Shown here: one piece after another, positions 1-7,115 of the stretch
How the letters are laid out: each line of letters starts with the position of its first letter
Numbering within the stretch: the stretch's first letter is position 1
NCBI GenBank assembly: GCA_019313025.1
Contig: JAFDCA010000597.1
Location: forward strand, 1-10,805
DNA: 10,805 bases
Reading direction: 5' to 3'
Origin: Deltaproteobacteria bacterium
Lineage (GTDB): Bacteria; Desulfobacterota; Desulfobacteria; Desulfobacterales; UBA11574
Made by a program: the position numbers and the translations under genes
Notes under the pieces: generated by a model
What the model saw: the letters and a program-made list of their open reading frames with translations, nothing else
Told to the model about the DNA's origin: nothing
Database searches by the model: none

Positions 1-249
1 AAAAAGCCCGAAGAATTACAACTCAAAACAACCGCAAAAGTGGAAACCATTCCTGCCACGGAAATCGCACTGGAAATCATCGGAAGGCCCATACCGAATG
101 CCATAATGATTGGTGCATTTTGTGCGATTACCGGACTGGTGAGACTGGATGCCGTACAGGAAGCCATTATGGGAAAATTTCCCGGCCGGGTTGGTGAGAA
201 CAATGTGGCCGCCCTGGAACGGGCCCATGAAATCATAAAAAAGAGGTAG
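1..249 (+). CDS. porG: 2-oxoacid:ferredoxin oxidoreductase gamma subunit, C-terminal part (partial)
   Basis: The reading frame is open from base 1 and ends at TAG 247-249, giving the last 82 residues of a protein whose start lies outside the window. The visible part contains IPATEIALEIIGRPIPNA, then a hydrophobic stretch (MIGAFCAITGLV) and GKFPGRVGENNVAALERAHE, which is the usual ending of the gamma subunit of pyruvate/2-oxoacid:ferredoxin oxidoreductases. The gamma chain is a structural part of the thiamine-diphosphate enzyme that oxidatively decarboxylates 2-oxoacids to acyl-CoA, or runs in reverse for carboxylation. It is followed after 4 bp by the alpha gene, so the two are co-transcribed. 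The frame goes straight from gamma to alpha, without the small delta ferredoxin gene that lies between them in some four-subunit operons. The identity rests mainly on the C-terminal pattern and the neighbours. Confidence 0.85.
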   Translation, partial: KKPEELQLKTTAKVETIPATEIALEIIGRPIPNAIMIGAFCAITGLVRLDAVQEAIMGKFPGRVGENNVAALERAHEIIKKR

Positions 250-253
250 TTTT

Positions 254-1429
254 ATGCTAAAACAAATTGAAGGATCTCATGCTGTTGCGGAAGTGGTGGC
301 CAAGTGCCGCCCAAATGTCATCTCCGCCTATCCCATTACACCACAAACGCATATCGTGGAAGAACTGGCCAACATTGTCGGACGGGGGGACCTGGACGCA
401 GAATATGTTAACGTGGAAAGTGAATTTTCCGCAGCATCGGTTGTATTGGGGGCCAGTGCTGCCGGTGCCCGTGCCTATTCGGCGACCACATCCCAGGGTT
501 TGTTGCTCATGAGTGAGGTTGTTTACTGTATTGCGGGAATGCGCCTTCCTATTGTGTTTACCATTGCAAACAGGGCCATATCCGCCCCCTTGAGCATTTG
601 GAACGATCAACAGGATTCCATGGCCTTAAGGGATTCCGGCTGGATCCAACTCCATGCCGAAGACAACCAGGAAGCCGCTGATTTGCACATCCAAGCCTTC
701 AAAATCGCGGAAGAGACCCATTTGCCGGTGATGGTTTGTATGGACGGCTTTATTCTAACCCATGCCTTCGAACCGGTGGATGTCCCGGGCCAAAAAGAAG
801 TCGACAGCTTTTTACCGCCGTTTCGGCCAACGAATATCGTAGACCCCCGGTGGCCGAGAGGTATCGGTCTTTTTGCAGATCCTCGTTTTTACATGGAAAC
901 CCGATACATCCTGCACCGTGCCATGGAAAAATCCGAAGAAACCATCAAAAAAGTCAGCGGAGATTTTGCAAAAACCTTTGGCAGAGACAGCGGCGGTTTC
1001 ATCAAAACCTATAAATTGAAACATGCCGATGTGGTTATCATTTCAATGGGTTCCCTAGTCGGAACGATCAAGGATCTCATCGATCAACTTGAAGAAGAAG
1101 GTAAAAAGGTTGGACTTTTGCAAATCTGTTCCTACCGTCCGTTTCCGCGGAAAGAAATTTACAATACCCTGAAAGACAAAATGAACATTGTGGTGGTGGA
1201 AAAATCGATTTCATTAGGAAGAGGCGGGATTCTGGCCAGCGATGTGCGTTGGTCGTTTCCCCGTGCCGAGAAAAAAGATCGTAATATCAGCAGCTTTATT
1301 GCAGGATTGGGCGGCCGAAACATTACGAAGAACGACCTGCGATACATGGTGGAAAAGGTCGAGAAAGAACCGGTGGAATTGGCATTTTTAGGCCTTAAAA
1401 AAGAATTGATATCTGAGAAGGATTTATAA
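254..1429 (+). CDS. porA: 2-oxoacid (pyruvate):ferredoxin oxidoreductase alpha subunit
   Basis: This 391-aa protein has the standard length of the alpha subunit. The N-terminal pyrimidine-binding domain I carries the hallmark AYPITPQTH (residues 25-33) and NVESEFSA, which contact thiamine diphosphate and the partner subunit; IANRAISAPLSIWNDQQDS followed by RDSGW is the segment typical of pyruvate-type enzymes. The C-terminal third (about 250-350, with VVIISMGSL and VVVEKSISLGRGG) is the transketolase C-terminal-like domain II. The enzyme catalyses CoA-dependent oxidative decarboxylation of a 2-oxoacid with low-potential electron transfer, in the cytoplasm. ATG 254 is preceded by AAGAGG (241-246) at good spacing. 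The gene lies between gamma and beta in one transcription unit. Pyruvate is the likeliest substrate, but 2-oxoisovalerate or another branched 2-oxoacid cannot be excluded from sequence alone. Confidence 0.9.
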   Translation: MLKQIEGSHAVAEVVAKCRPNVISAYPITPQTHIVEELANIVGRGDLDAEYVNVESEFSAASVVLGASAAGARAYSATTSQGLLLMSEVVYCIAGMRLPIVFTIANRAISAPLSIWNDQQDSMALRDSGWIQLHAEDNQEAADLHIQAFKIAEETHLPVMVCMDGFILTHAFEPVDVPGQKEVDSFLPPFRPTNIVDPRWPRGIGLFADPRFYMETRYILHRAMEKSEETIKKVSGDFAKTFGRDSGGFIKTYKLKHADVVIISMGSLVGTIKDLIDQLEEEGKKVGLLQICSYRPFPRKEIYNTLKDKMNIVVVEKSISLGRGGILASDVRWSFPRAEKKDRNISSFIAGLGGRNITKNDLRYMVEKVEKEPVELAFLGLKKELISEKDL

Positions 1430-1431
1430 TT

Positions 1432-2322
1432 ATGACTATAAGCGCCGAAGAGCTCAACAAAATAGAGAAAAAAGACTTATTTACCAGCGGACATCGCGCA
1501 TGTGGCGGCTGCGGCCAAGCCCTGGCCGCACGCCTGGTGCAAGATGCCTCCGGTGAAAATACCATTGCCTGCGTAGCCACGGGCTGTCTGGAAGTGTTCA
1601 GTTCACCCTATCCGGATCCATCCTGGCGCATTCCGTTTTTGCACAGCCTGTTTGAAAATGCATCGGCGGTTGCCTCGGGCGTTGAAGCCGCCTATAAAGC
1701 GTTGAAGAAAGGGCCGGTCAACATCATTGCTCAAGGGGGTGACGGCAGTACCGCCGACATCGGCTTTCAGAGTATCAGCGGCATGTTTGAAAGGGGTCAC
1801 AACGTGCTCTATGTATGCTACGATAATGAAGCCTATATGAACACCGGTGTTCAGCGTTCCAGCTTTACCCCTTTAGGCGCCAGGACCAGCACAACCCCCA
1901 TGGGCAACAAAACACGGAAAAAAAATCTGCCGTTGATTGCGGCCGATCATGGGATCCCCTATGTGGCCACCGCCACGGTCGATGACTTCAGAGACTTACA
2001 ACGCAAGGTAAAGACCGCCCTTTCCATTGAGGGGCCCAAATACATTCACATCCTGGCACCTTGCCCCTTGGGCTGGGGCCATCACGGTGAACTCACCGTG
2101 CAGATCTGCCGCCTGGCGAAAGATTCCGGTTTGTTTCCAATATATGAAATCATTGACGGTAAAATAACCAACATCAGAAAGATTCGGAACAAAGTTCGGG
2201 TGGAAGAGTATCTGAAATTGCAAGGTCGGTTCAGCCATCTGTTTAAGAAAGGCGGATCGAAAGAAATCATCGCCGAAATTCAAGAAATCGCCAACCAAAA
2301 TATAGAAAGGTTTAACTTATAA
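1432..2322 (+). CDS. porB: 2-oxoacid (pyruvate):ferredoxin oxidoreductase beta subunit (TPP-binding)
   Basis: This 296-aa protein is the beta subunit that holds thiamine diphosphate and the proximal [4Fe-4S] cluster. Four cysteines at the expected places are visible: C24 and C27 (RACGGCGQ), C52 (ATGCLEVF) and C211 (LAPCPLGW). The TPP/Mg motif starts with GDGS (103-106) and continues to N132 in YDNEAYMNTG, followed by PLGARTSTTPMG, a strong signature of this family. It works with the alpha chain upstream and passes electrons from the hydroxyethyl-TPP intermediate to ferredoxin-type clusters. ATG 1432 lies 2 bp after the alpha stop, with GAGAAGG just upstream; its TAA stop shares one base with the ATG of the next gene, a sign of translational coupling. 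No truncation or missing key residue is seen. Confidence 0.92.
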   Translation: MTISAEELNKIEKKDLFTSGHRACGGCGQALAARLVQDASGENTIACVATGCLEVFSSPYPDPSWRIPFLHSLFENASAVASGVEAAYKALKKGPVNIIAQGGDGSTADIGFQSISGMFERGHNVLYVCYDNEAYMNTGVQRSSFTPLGARTSTTPMGNKTRKKNLPLIAADHGIPYVATATVDDFRDLQRKVKTALSIEGPKYIHILAPCPLGWGHHGELTVQICRLAKDSGLFPIYEIIDGKITNIRKIRNKVRVEEYLKLQGRFSHLFKKGGSKEIIAEIQEIANQNIERFNL

Positions 2323-3974
2323 TGGAAAAGCTACCATTAGGATTGGTCCTGGATTTACGCAACGTCGTTCCTTATAAAACCGGTTCATGGCGGACCCTCA
2401 TGCCCATCAATATCACGCATACTCCGCCATGTAACAACGCTTGCCCTGCCGGTAATGACATTCGCGGCTTTCTCAGGGTCCTTGCGGAAAAGAAAGATTA
2501 TGAGCAAGCATGGCATATTTTGACCCGCACCAACCCTTTTCCGGCAGTTTGCGGCAGAGTTTGCCCCCATCCCTGCGAAGGGGGATGTAATCGAAGGGAC
2601 TTTGACGAACCTCTGGCAATAAACTGTGCAGAGCGCGCTGTGGGTGATTACGGTCTGGAAAACAATCTGCAACACAAAAAACTCATCGATACCAGAAAAG
2701 AAAAAGTGGCAGTGATCGGCTCCGGTCCAGCCGGACTCTCTTGTGCCTTTCATTTGGCTAAAAGAGGGTTTCGGGTGAAGATATATGAGGCAAAGAGCGA
2801 ACCCGGGGGCATGATGCGCTATGGTATTCCATCCTACCGGCAACCGAATTACATTTTGAAACAAGAAATTGACAATATTCTCCGCTTGGGCGTTGAATTG
2901 GAATGTAATGTCAAGGTCGGTGTCAACATTCCCTTTGATCAATTGCGAAATCAATATGATGCTGTATTTTTAGGGCCGGGGGCCCAAAACGGTGTGTCGA
3001 TTGATATCCCGGGCAAAGACGCGGAAAATGTTTTTACCGGCGTGGAGTTTTTAAAACAGGTCAACACCGGAAAATGGGTAGAACTCGGTAATGATGTGGT
3101 GGTTATCGGCGGCGGCAATACCGCCATGGACTGTGCCCGTGTGGCCAAGCGTCTGGGAGCAAATGTGAGTGTTGTATACCGGCGCACCCGAATGGAAATG
3201 CCTGCCATTACCGCCGAAATCGACGAAGCCATGGAAGAACGTATCATGTTTCGGTATCACACCAACCCGGTTAAACTCATATTGGATGAAGGCCGGGTCG
3301 TGGGTCTCTTGTGTGTCCAGATGGAGCTAAAAGAACCCGACGCCAGCGGCCGAGCCAGACCGGTTCCCATCTCCGGATCGGAAGCCTTCATTCCCGCAGA
3401 TACCGTCATTATGGCCACAGGTCAGGCCGTTGATTATGACGGCATCGAAATTCAGACTGTAGACAATCAATGGATCTATACCAACGAATCTTTGATGACC
3501 AATATGGAAGGCGTTTTTGCCGGTGGCGATGCCGTGGCGGGCCTGGAAACGGTTTCCCTGGCCATTGGTCAGGGAATGCGTGCGGCGTCCGCAATTGAAG
3601 ATTACATCGAAGGCAATGTAGAAAGTGAATTGGCGCAGCAGCCTGTGGTCTTCTCAAGGGAATTGAACACCTATTACTATGAGCCGGTCAAGCGATTTGA
3701 GAAGGAGGCCAGGTCGATCCATATGAGGCTTAAGGGTTTTAAAGAGGTTTATCCGCCCTTTGACCGAGATGATATTATTCTTGAAGCGGAACGATGCTTT
3801 AGCTGTGGGCTCTGTTTCAATTGCGGAAACTGCTATATGTATTGCCCTGATAACGCCGTTAAAAAGTCGAAGACCACCGGATTCTACGAATTTGACTATG
3901 ACTTCTGCAAGGGATGCGGCCTATGTGCAAAAGAATGCCCTTGCCATTATATTCAAATGACCCTGGAAAAGTGA
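2322..3974 (+). CDS. GltD-like NAD(P)H oxidoreductase fused to a 2x[4Fe-4S] ferredoxin (delta-like) domain
   Basis: This is a 550-aa fusion. Residues about 30-110 form the N-terminal Fe-S domain of the glutamate synthase small subunit/dihydropyrimidine dehydrogenase type (C37, C41, C77, C81, C85, C89). Residues about 127-430 are the flavoprotein: FAD-binding GSGPAG (133-138), a second nucleotide-binding VIGGGNTAMD (261-270), YRRTRMEMPA (286-295) whose arginines fit NADPH 2'-phosphate binding, and a closing GVFAGGDAV (397-405). Residues about 485-550 are a two-cluster ferredoxin with C492, C495, C498, C501, C504, C508 and C529, C532, C535, C539, resembling the delta subunit of pyruvate:ferredoxin oxidoreductases. 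The gene overlaps the beta stop by one base and ends the operon. Inferred role: electron exchange between the 2-oxoacid oxidoreductase clusters and NAD(P)(H). No glutamate synthase large subunit is in the window, so plain GltD is unlikely. Confidence 0.85.
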   Translation: MEKLPLGLVLDLRNVVPYKTGSWRTLMPINITHTPPCNNACPAGNDIRGFLRVLAEKKDYEQAWHILTRTNPFPAVCGRVCPHPCEGGCNRRDFDEPLAINCAERAVGDYGLENNLQHKKLIDTRKEKVAVIGSGPAGLSCAFHLAKRGFRVKIYEAKSEPGGMMRYGIPSYRQPNYILKQEIDNILRLGVELECNVKVGVNIPFDQLRNQYDAVFLGPGAQNGVSIDIPGKDAENVFTGVEFLKQVNTGKWVELGNDVVVIGGGNTAMDCARVAKRLGANVSVVYRRTRMEMPAITAEIDEAMEERIMFRYHTNPVKLILDEGRVVGLLCVQMELKEPDASGRARPVPISGSEAFIPADTVIMATGQAVDYDGIEIQTVDNQWIYTNESLMTNMEGVFAGGDAVAGLETVSLAIGQGMRAASAIEDYIEGNVESELAQQPVVFSRELNTYYYEPVKRFEKEARSIHMRLKGFKEVYPPFDRDDIILEAERCFSCGLCFNCGNCYMYCPDNAVKKSKTTGFYEFDYDFCKGCGLCAKECPCHYIQMTLEK

Positions 3975-4021
3975 TCCGCCTTTCGTGTAATAATCATAAA
4001 GCTACAGATTTCAGACGTTTC

Positions 4022-4051
4022 AAAAGCCCTCCTCATGAGGAGGGCTTTTTT
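4022..4051 (+). terminator. Intrinsic terminator of the oxidoreductase operon
   Basis: A perfect inverted repeat has 14-base arms at 4022-4035 and 4036-4049, the GC-rich part being GCCCTCCTC/GAGGAGGGC, with an effective loop of a few bases around CATG. It is followed by six T (4046-4051, partly within the arm). It lies 48 bp after the flavoprotein stop and 48 bp before the fumarase start, so it should end the operon and isolate the fumarase gene. The opposite strand has only four T after the stem, so activity in reverse would be weaker. Confidence 0.92.
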
Positions 4052-4098
4052 GTTGATCCCTCAACTTCATCTCATATTCATTTGAAGGAGAATGACGT

Positions 4099-5712
4099 AT
4101 GGTAAAGTTCACATATCAGGATATGTTTCCTTTAGGAGATGATAGCACGGATTATGATCAATTGACCCATGACCATGTTTATTTAGATTCTTTTAAAGGT
4201 ACCGAAATACTAACCATCACCCCGGAAGGATTAACCCTTCTGGCTGAACAGGCGTTCAATGATGTTTCACATCTTCTAAGGCCTTCACATCTGTCACTCT
4301 TGGCAAAAATACTCAATGATCCTGAAAGCTCTGATAACGACCGATATGTGGCCCTTGAAATGTTGAAAAATGCGGTCATTTCCGCAGACGGTGTGTTCCC
4401 AATGTGCCAGGACACCGGCACAGCCATCGTAATGGGAAAAAAGGGACAGCAGATCTGGACCGGCTTTTGTGACGAAGAAGCCCTCTCAAGAGGCATTTTC
4501 AATGCCTATACAACCCATAACTTACGTTACTCACAGAATGCACCTTTAACCATGTATGATGAGGTCAATACTCGATGCAATCTTCCTGCCCAGATTGAAA
4601 TTTATGCCGTTGAAGGCAGCATCTACCATTTTCTTTTCATTGCCAAAGGCGGGGGATCTGCCAACAAGACATATCTTTATCAGGAGACCAAAGCGACGCT
4701 AACCCCGGAAAAACTGGCCCTGTTTATGAAAAAAAAGATGAAAACCCTGGGGACCGCTGCCTGCCCGCCCTATCATCTTGCATTTGTCGTCGGTGGAACC
4801 TCTGCTGAACTCAACCTTAAAACCGTCAAGTTGGCTACAGCAGGATATCTCGATTATCTTCCGGTATCCGGAAATAGATGGGGACATGCCTTCAGGGATA
4901 TAACGCTCGAAACGGAACTTCTTGAGATATCCAGAGAACTCGGCATCGGAGCCCAGTTCGGCGGAAAATATTTCTGTCATGATGTTCGGGTCATTCGCCT
5001 TCCCAGACACGGTGCATCATGTCCCATTGGCCTTGGCGTCAGTTGCAGTGCGGACCGCAATATTAAAGGAAAAATAACAAAACACGGCATCTATTTAGAA
5101 CGTCTTGAGACCGATCCTGCAAGATATCTTCCGGAACCTGAAGGTGCGGATACAGAAGCGGTTCGCATCGACTTAAACCGACCAATGGATAAAATCCGGA
5201 CCGAATTGAGTCAATTTCCGGTGGCAACCCGTCTGATGCTGACAGGAAAAATTGTCGTTGCCCGGGACATCGCCCATGCCAAACTTAAAGAACGACTTGA
5301 CAAAGGTGAAGGCCTCCCGGAATATTTCAAAAATCATATAATCTATTACGCCGGTCCGGCAAAAACTCCGGCTGGATATCCTTCAGGATCATTTGGTCCC
5401 ACCACCGCCGGCCGCATGGATTCTTATGTTCCCGTCTTTCAGGAACACGGCGCTTCCATGGTCATGCTGGCCAAGGGGAATCGTTCAAAAGAAGTGACGC
5501 AGTCGTGTAAAAAGTTCGGCGGATTCTATTTGGGTTCCATCGGCGGGCCTGCGGCACGGCTGGGTAAAGATTGCATTACAAACATCGAAACGTTAGAATA
5601 TGCCGAACTTGGAATGGAAGCGATCTTTCTGATTACCGTCAAAGATTTTCCAGCCTTTATTATCGTAGACGACAAGGGGAACGATTTTTTTGAAAAACTG
5701 CTTGGAGATTAA
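4099..5712 (+). CDS. fumA: Class I fumarate hydratase (fused alpha-beta, [4Fe-4S])
   Basis: This 537-aa protein is a single-chain class I fumarase, close to the length of E. coli FumA/FumB. It interconverts fumarate and (S)-malate in the citric acid cycle. The N-terminal (alpha-like) domain supplies three cluster ligands: C103 (PMCQDTGT), C222 (TAACPPYH) and C316 (GVSCSADR), with the spacing known for the E. coli enzyme. The motif [13 protein letters not shown] (183-195) is also diagnostic. The C-terminal (beta-like) domain, from about residue 345 on, has [20 protein letters not shown] with RMDSY directly after it, and [23 protein letters not shown] (4084-4090) stands 8 bp before ATG 4099. 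It is alone between a strong terminator and a palindromic repeat, so it is probably monocistronic. The labile cluster fits an anaerobe. The symbol follows E. coli usage; related hydratases on substituted fumarates are a less likely alternative. Confidence 0.93.
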   Translation: MVKFTYQDMFPLGDDSTDYDQLTHDHVYLDSFKGTEILTITPEGLTLLAEQAFNDVSHLLRPSHLSLLAKILNDPESSDNDRYVALEMLKNAVISADGVFPMCQDTGTAIVMGKKGQQIWTGFCDEEALSRGIFNAYTTHNLRYSQNAPLTMYDEVNTRCNLPAQIEIYAVEGSIYHFLFIAKGGGSANKTYLYQETKATLTPEKLALFMKKKMKTLGTAACPPYHLAFVVGGTSAELNLKTVKLATAGYLDYLPVSGNRWGHAFRDITLETELLEISRELGIGAQFGGKYFCHDVRVIRLPRHGASCPIGLGVSCSADRNIKGKITKHGIYLERLETDPARYLPEPEGADTEAVRIDLNRPMDKIRTELSQFPVATRLMLTGKIVVARDIAHAKLKERLDKGEGLPEYFKNHIIYYAGPAKTPAGYPSGSFGPTTAGRMDSYVPVFQEHGASMVMLAKGNRSKEVTQSCKKFGGFYLGSIGGPAARLGKDCITNIETLEYAELGMEAIFLITVKDFPAFIIVDDKGNDFFEKLLGD

Positions 5713-5736
5713 CCATTTTTTTCGATGAACATAGCA

Positions 5737-5922
5737 GATCGCCATATATTTTTAAAAAATGCGATATGAACCTTGATATCGCAACGTGCCCTATATTTAG
5801 GATTCGTGAACGATTCGATATGAAATAAAATTTGGTGATATAAATCCTAAATATTGGGGCACTGCGAAAATTTGTGCTGAAAATAAACATATCGCCTTTT
5901 TTCAAAACACATGGCGATGATC
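5737..5922. repeat. 186-bp nested imperfect palindrome downstream of fumarase
   Basis: The outer arms at 5737-5768 and 5888-5922 are inverted copies: GATC, then GCCAT, an AT-rich part and GCGATATG on the left; CATATCGCC, then ATGGCGATGATC on the right, differing mainly by a 3-base insertion. Inside lies a second pair: GTGCCCTATATTTAGGATT (5786-5804) and its near-perfect inverse (5843-5862), extended outwards by TCGCA/TGCG. The whole can fold into one long interrupted hairpin. It starts 24 bp after the fumarase stop and has no ORF. It could be a palindromic mobile repeat or a processing/termination structure for the fumarase transcript. There is no T-run directly after it, so a classical terminator is not supported. 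Confidence 0.7.
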
Positions 5923-5979
5923 CTTTGCAGCGGATATCAGATAAATACTATTATCATATTAAACATTTTAACACCTAAA

Positions 5980-6124
5980 TAGTGCCTATCCAGAAATGAG
6001 ATATTTTGTTCAAGATCGAGGCGTGCGAAAAAATTAACCACAGACATATAATTGATATTTCGAGAATTAATTTTTAAGCACAACGAAGATATTGGGCAAA
6101 ATTGCCATTTATGGATAGGCACTA
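5980..6124 (-). mobile_element. MITE-like palindromic element, copy 1 (with TA flanks)
   Basis: The terminal inverted repeats are TAGTGCCTATCCAGAAAT (5980-5997) and its inverse ending at 6124, with one mismatch in 18. The similarity of the arms continues inwards (TTTTG..CAA.ATC, then GTGC..AAAAATTAA against TTAATTTTTAAGCAC), so the element is nearly one long hairpin centred near 6051. If TA is the duplicated target, the element proper is 5982-6122. Its reverse complement aligns along most of its length with the copy at 10545-10730, so this copy is placed on the minus strand. It carries no transposase; mobility is inferred from the repeat structure and the second copy. It ends 16 bp before the next gene's ATG. 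Confidence 0.75.
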
Positions 6125-6138
6125 AATCAAAAACCAAA

Positions 6139-6789
6139 ATGAAAGAATGCATCCGATGCGGCACCTGCTGCAAAAAGGGCGGGCCGTCTTTCCACCTTGA
6201 AGATAAGGTTTTGATTGAAAAAGGATTTATTCCCTCAAAGTATCTCTATACCATCAGAAAAGGTGAACGATTTTATGATAATGTTAAAGAATGCTTTTTG
6301 CCGGCATCTTCAGATATTTTAAAGCTAAAGGGACAAAAAGGTTCCTGGACCTGTGTTTTTTTTAACGAAATAAATAGTCATTGTACAATATATAAGCACA
6401 GGCCCATAGAGTGCAAAGCACTTAAATGTTGGGATACGACTGAAATTAAACGGATTTATGCACAAAATAGGTTAACGCGACAAGATCTTCTCTCCTCCAT
6501 CGAAGGGCTATGGGAACTTGTTGAGGGTCACCAAGAGCGATGTTCATATGATAGGCTCAAATTTTTTATTGATACCCTGAACAAAGACAATAAAAACGAA
6601 GCACTTAAAGGCATTCTGGAGATCATCCAATATGATAAAACAATTAGAGAACTGGTGATGCAGAAAGTAGGCCTTGAGACTGATTTGACAGATTTTCTGT
6701 TCGGTCGTCCCATTACAGAAACCATAAAGATTTACGGCTTAAAAATTAAAGAAAAAGAAGGAAAATATATATTGATTCCAATTCGTTAA
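6139..6789 (+). CDS. YkgJ-family CxxCxxCC cysteine-cluster protein
   Basis: The start chosen, ATG 6139, gives 216 aa. The frame is open further upstream to a TTG at 6052, but those codons lie inside the inverted-repeat element and the translated part looks like repeat sequence. The protein begins MKECIRCGTCCKKGG, the C-x2-C-x2-CC motif of the YkgJ/UPF0153 family (putative zinc- or iron-chelating domain). More conserved cysteines follow: WTCVFF and CTIYKHRPIECKALKCW (about residues 74-99 of this start). The C-terminal half is helical and lysine-rich without a recognised motif. No signal peptide or membrane segment is seen, so it should be cytoplasmic. The biochemical role of the family is not established; metal binding is predicted. 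No convincing Shine-Dalgarno sequence precedes the ATG, and the mobile element ends only 16 bp upstream, so native expression may have been altered. Confidence 0.75.
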   Translation: MKECIRCGTCCKKGGPSFHLEDKVLIEKGFIPSKYLYTIRKGERFYDNVKECFLPASSDILKLKGQKGSWTCVFFNEINSHCTIYKHRPIECKALKCWDTTEIKRIYAQNRLTRQDLLSSIEGLWELVEGHQERCSYDRLKFFIDTLNKDNKNEALKGILEIIQYDKTIRELVMQKVGLETDLTDFLFGRPITETIKIYGLKIKEKEGKYILIPIR

Positions 6790-6842
6790 ACATAATTCTC
6801 CGAACAAACCCCATACATTCGGAACCATCGTACGTTTTTTAT

Positions 6843-6870
6843 TAAAGTTTTCACCAAAAGTGCCCGATAT
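6843..6870 (+). promoter_or_regulatory. Sigma-28 (FliA)-type flagellar promoter
   Basis: TAAAGTTT (6843-6850) is an exact match to the -35 consensus of flagellar sigma-28. After 12 bases comes CCCGATAT (6863-6870), which matches the known -10 consensus (GCCGATAA in enterics, GCCGATAT for Bacillus sigma-D) in all but the edge positions. The spacer is one base longer than the enteric optimum but within the range of this sigma family. The predicted start, about 6877, falls at the 5' edge of the c-di-GMP riboswitch. The gene served is the flagellar rod-like protein at 7178. Confidence 0.65.
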
Positions 6871-6880
6871 GAAAATGGTT

Positions 6881-6965
6881 GGAAAAAGGCAAACCATCCG
6901 AAAGGTTGGGACGCAAAGCCACTGGCCTAAATCCTATAGCGGATATGGCGGCAGGGTTGCCCGAC
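6881..6965 (+). promoter_or_regulatory. Cyclic di-GMP-I (GEMM-I) riboswitch aptamer
   Basis: The conserved GEMM-I blocks occur in order: GGCAAACC (6888-6895), a hairpin CCATCC-GAAA-GGTTGG (6894-6909) with the GAAA tetraloop that docks in the tertiary fold, GGGACGCAAAGCC (6908-6920), the receptor part TGGCCTAAA, a small ATCC/GGAT hairpin (6931-6944), and GGCGGCAGGGTTGCC (6947-6961). The base equivalent to G20 of the V. cholerae Vc2 RNA is G (6888), and the adenine that stacks between the ligand guanines is present in GCAAAG. G at position 20 points to c-di-GMP and not to the cGAMP-binding GEMM-Ib type known in Geobacter, which has A there. The aptamer follows a sigma-28-like promoter and precedes a flagellar-type gene. 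Confidence 0.93.
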
Positions 6966-6988
6966 CGATTTGAGCCAACCCGCCTTTT
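6947..6988 (+). terminator. Possible riboswitch-controlled terminator (expression platform)
   Basis: GGGTTG (6954-6959) can pair with CAACCC (6976-6981), extended by GGC (6947-6949)/GCC (6982-6984) across a 4-base bulge, and TTTT (6985-6988) follows. The left arm is the 3' strand of the aptamer, so aptamer folding and this stem exclude each other. In addition GGTTGG at the expected 5' end of the transcript (6877-6882) is complementary to CCAACC (6975-6980) and could sequester the terminator arm when the aptamer is folded. This predicts an ON switch. The T-run is short and the stem bulged, so strength is uncertain. Confidence 0.4.
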
Positions 6989-7019
6989 AGACCAATAAAA
7001 CACCGCCACATGATAACCT

Positions 7020-7115
7020 AAGCTGAGCGTTTCAAATTTTATAAGGGGTTAAATTATCTATTATTTTTTATGGATTATCTTGATTTTTATTTTTAAAACT
7101 CCAAACGCTCGACTT
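7020..7115. repeat. AT-rich segment bounded by 13-bp inverted repeats
   Basis: AAGCTGAGCGTTT (7020-7032) and AAACGCTCGACTT (7103-7115) are inverted copies matching at 11 of 13 positions. The 70 bases between are extremely AT-rich and have no ORF. The unit lies in the leader between the riboswitch and the ribosome-binding site of the rod-like gene. It may be a small insertion or a leader hairpin. A TATAAT (7119-7124) just after it has no good -35 partner, so a separate promoter is not called. AGGAGG-type ribosome binding (GAGGAGG, 7164-7170) follows the region. Confidence 0.5.

Noticed and set aside
257..610. Long open frames antisense to the oxidoreductase and other genes
   Set aside because: They are shadows of well-supported genes with no motifs of their own.
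6052..6138. TTG-started N-terminal extension of the YkgJ-type protein
   Set aside because: These codons lie within the arm of the MITE-like element, and the CxxCxxCC motif of the family normally sits near the N-terminus; ATG 6139 is the better start.
6799..6823. TCCGAA/TTCGGA stem as terminator of the YkgJ-type gene
   Set aside because: Only six pairs with a 13-base loop, and the T-run begins about 11 bases after the stem.
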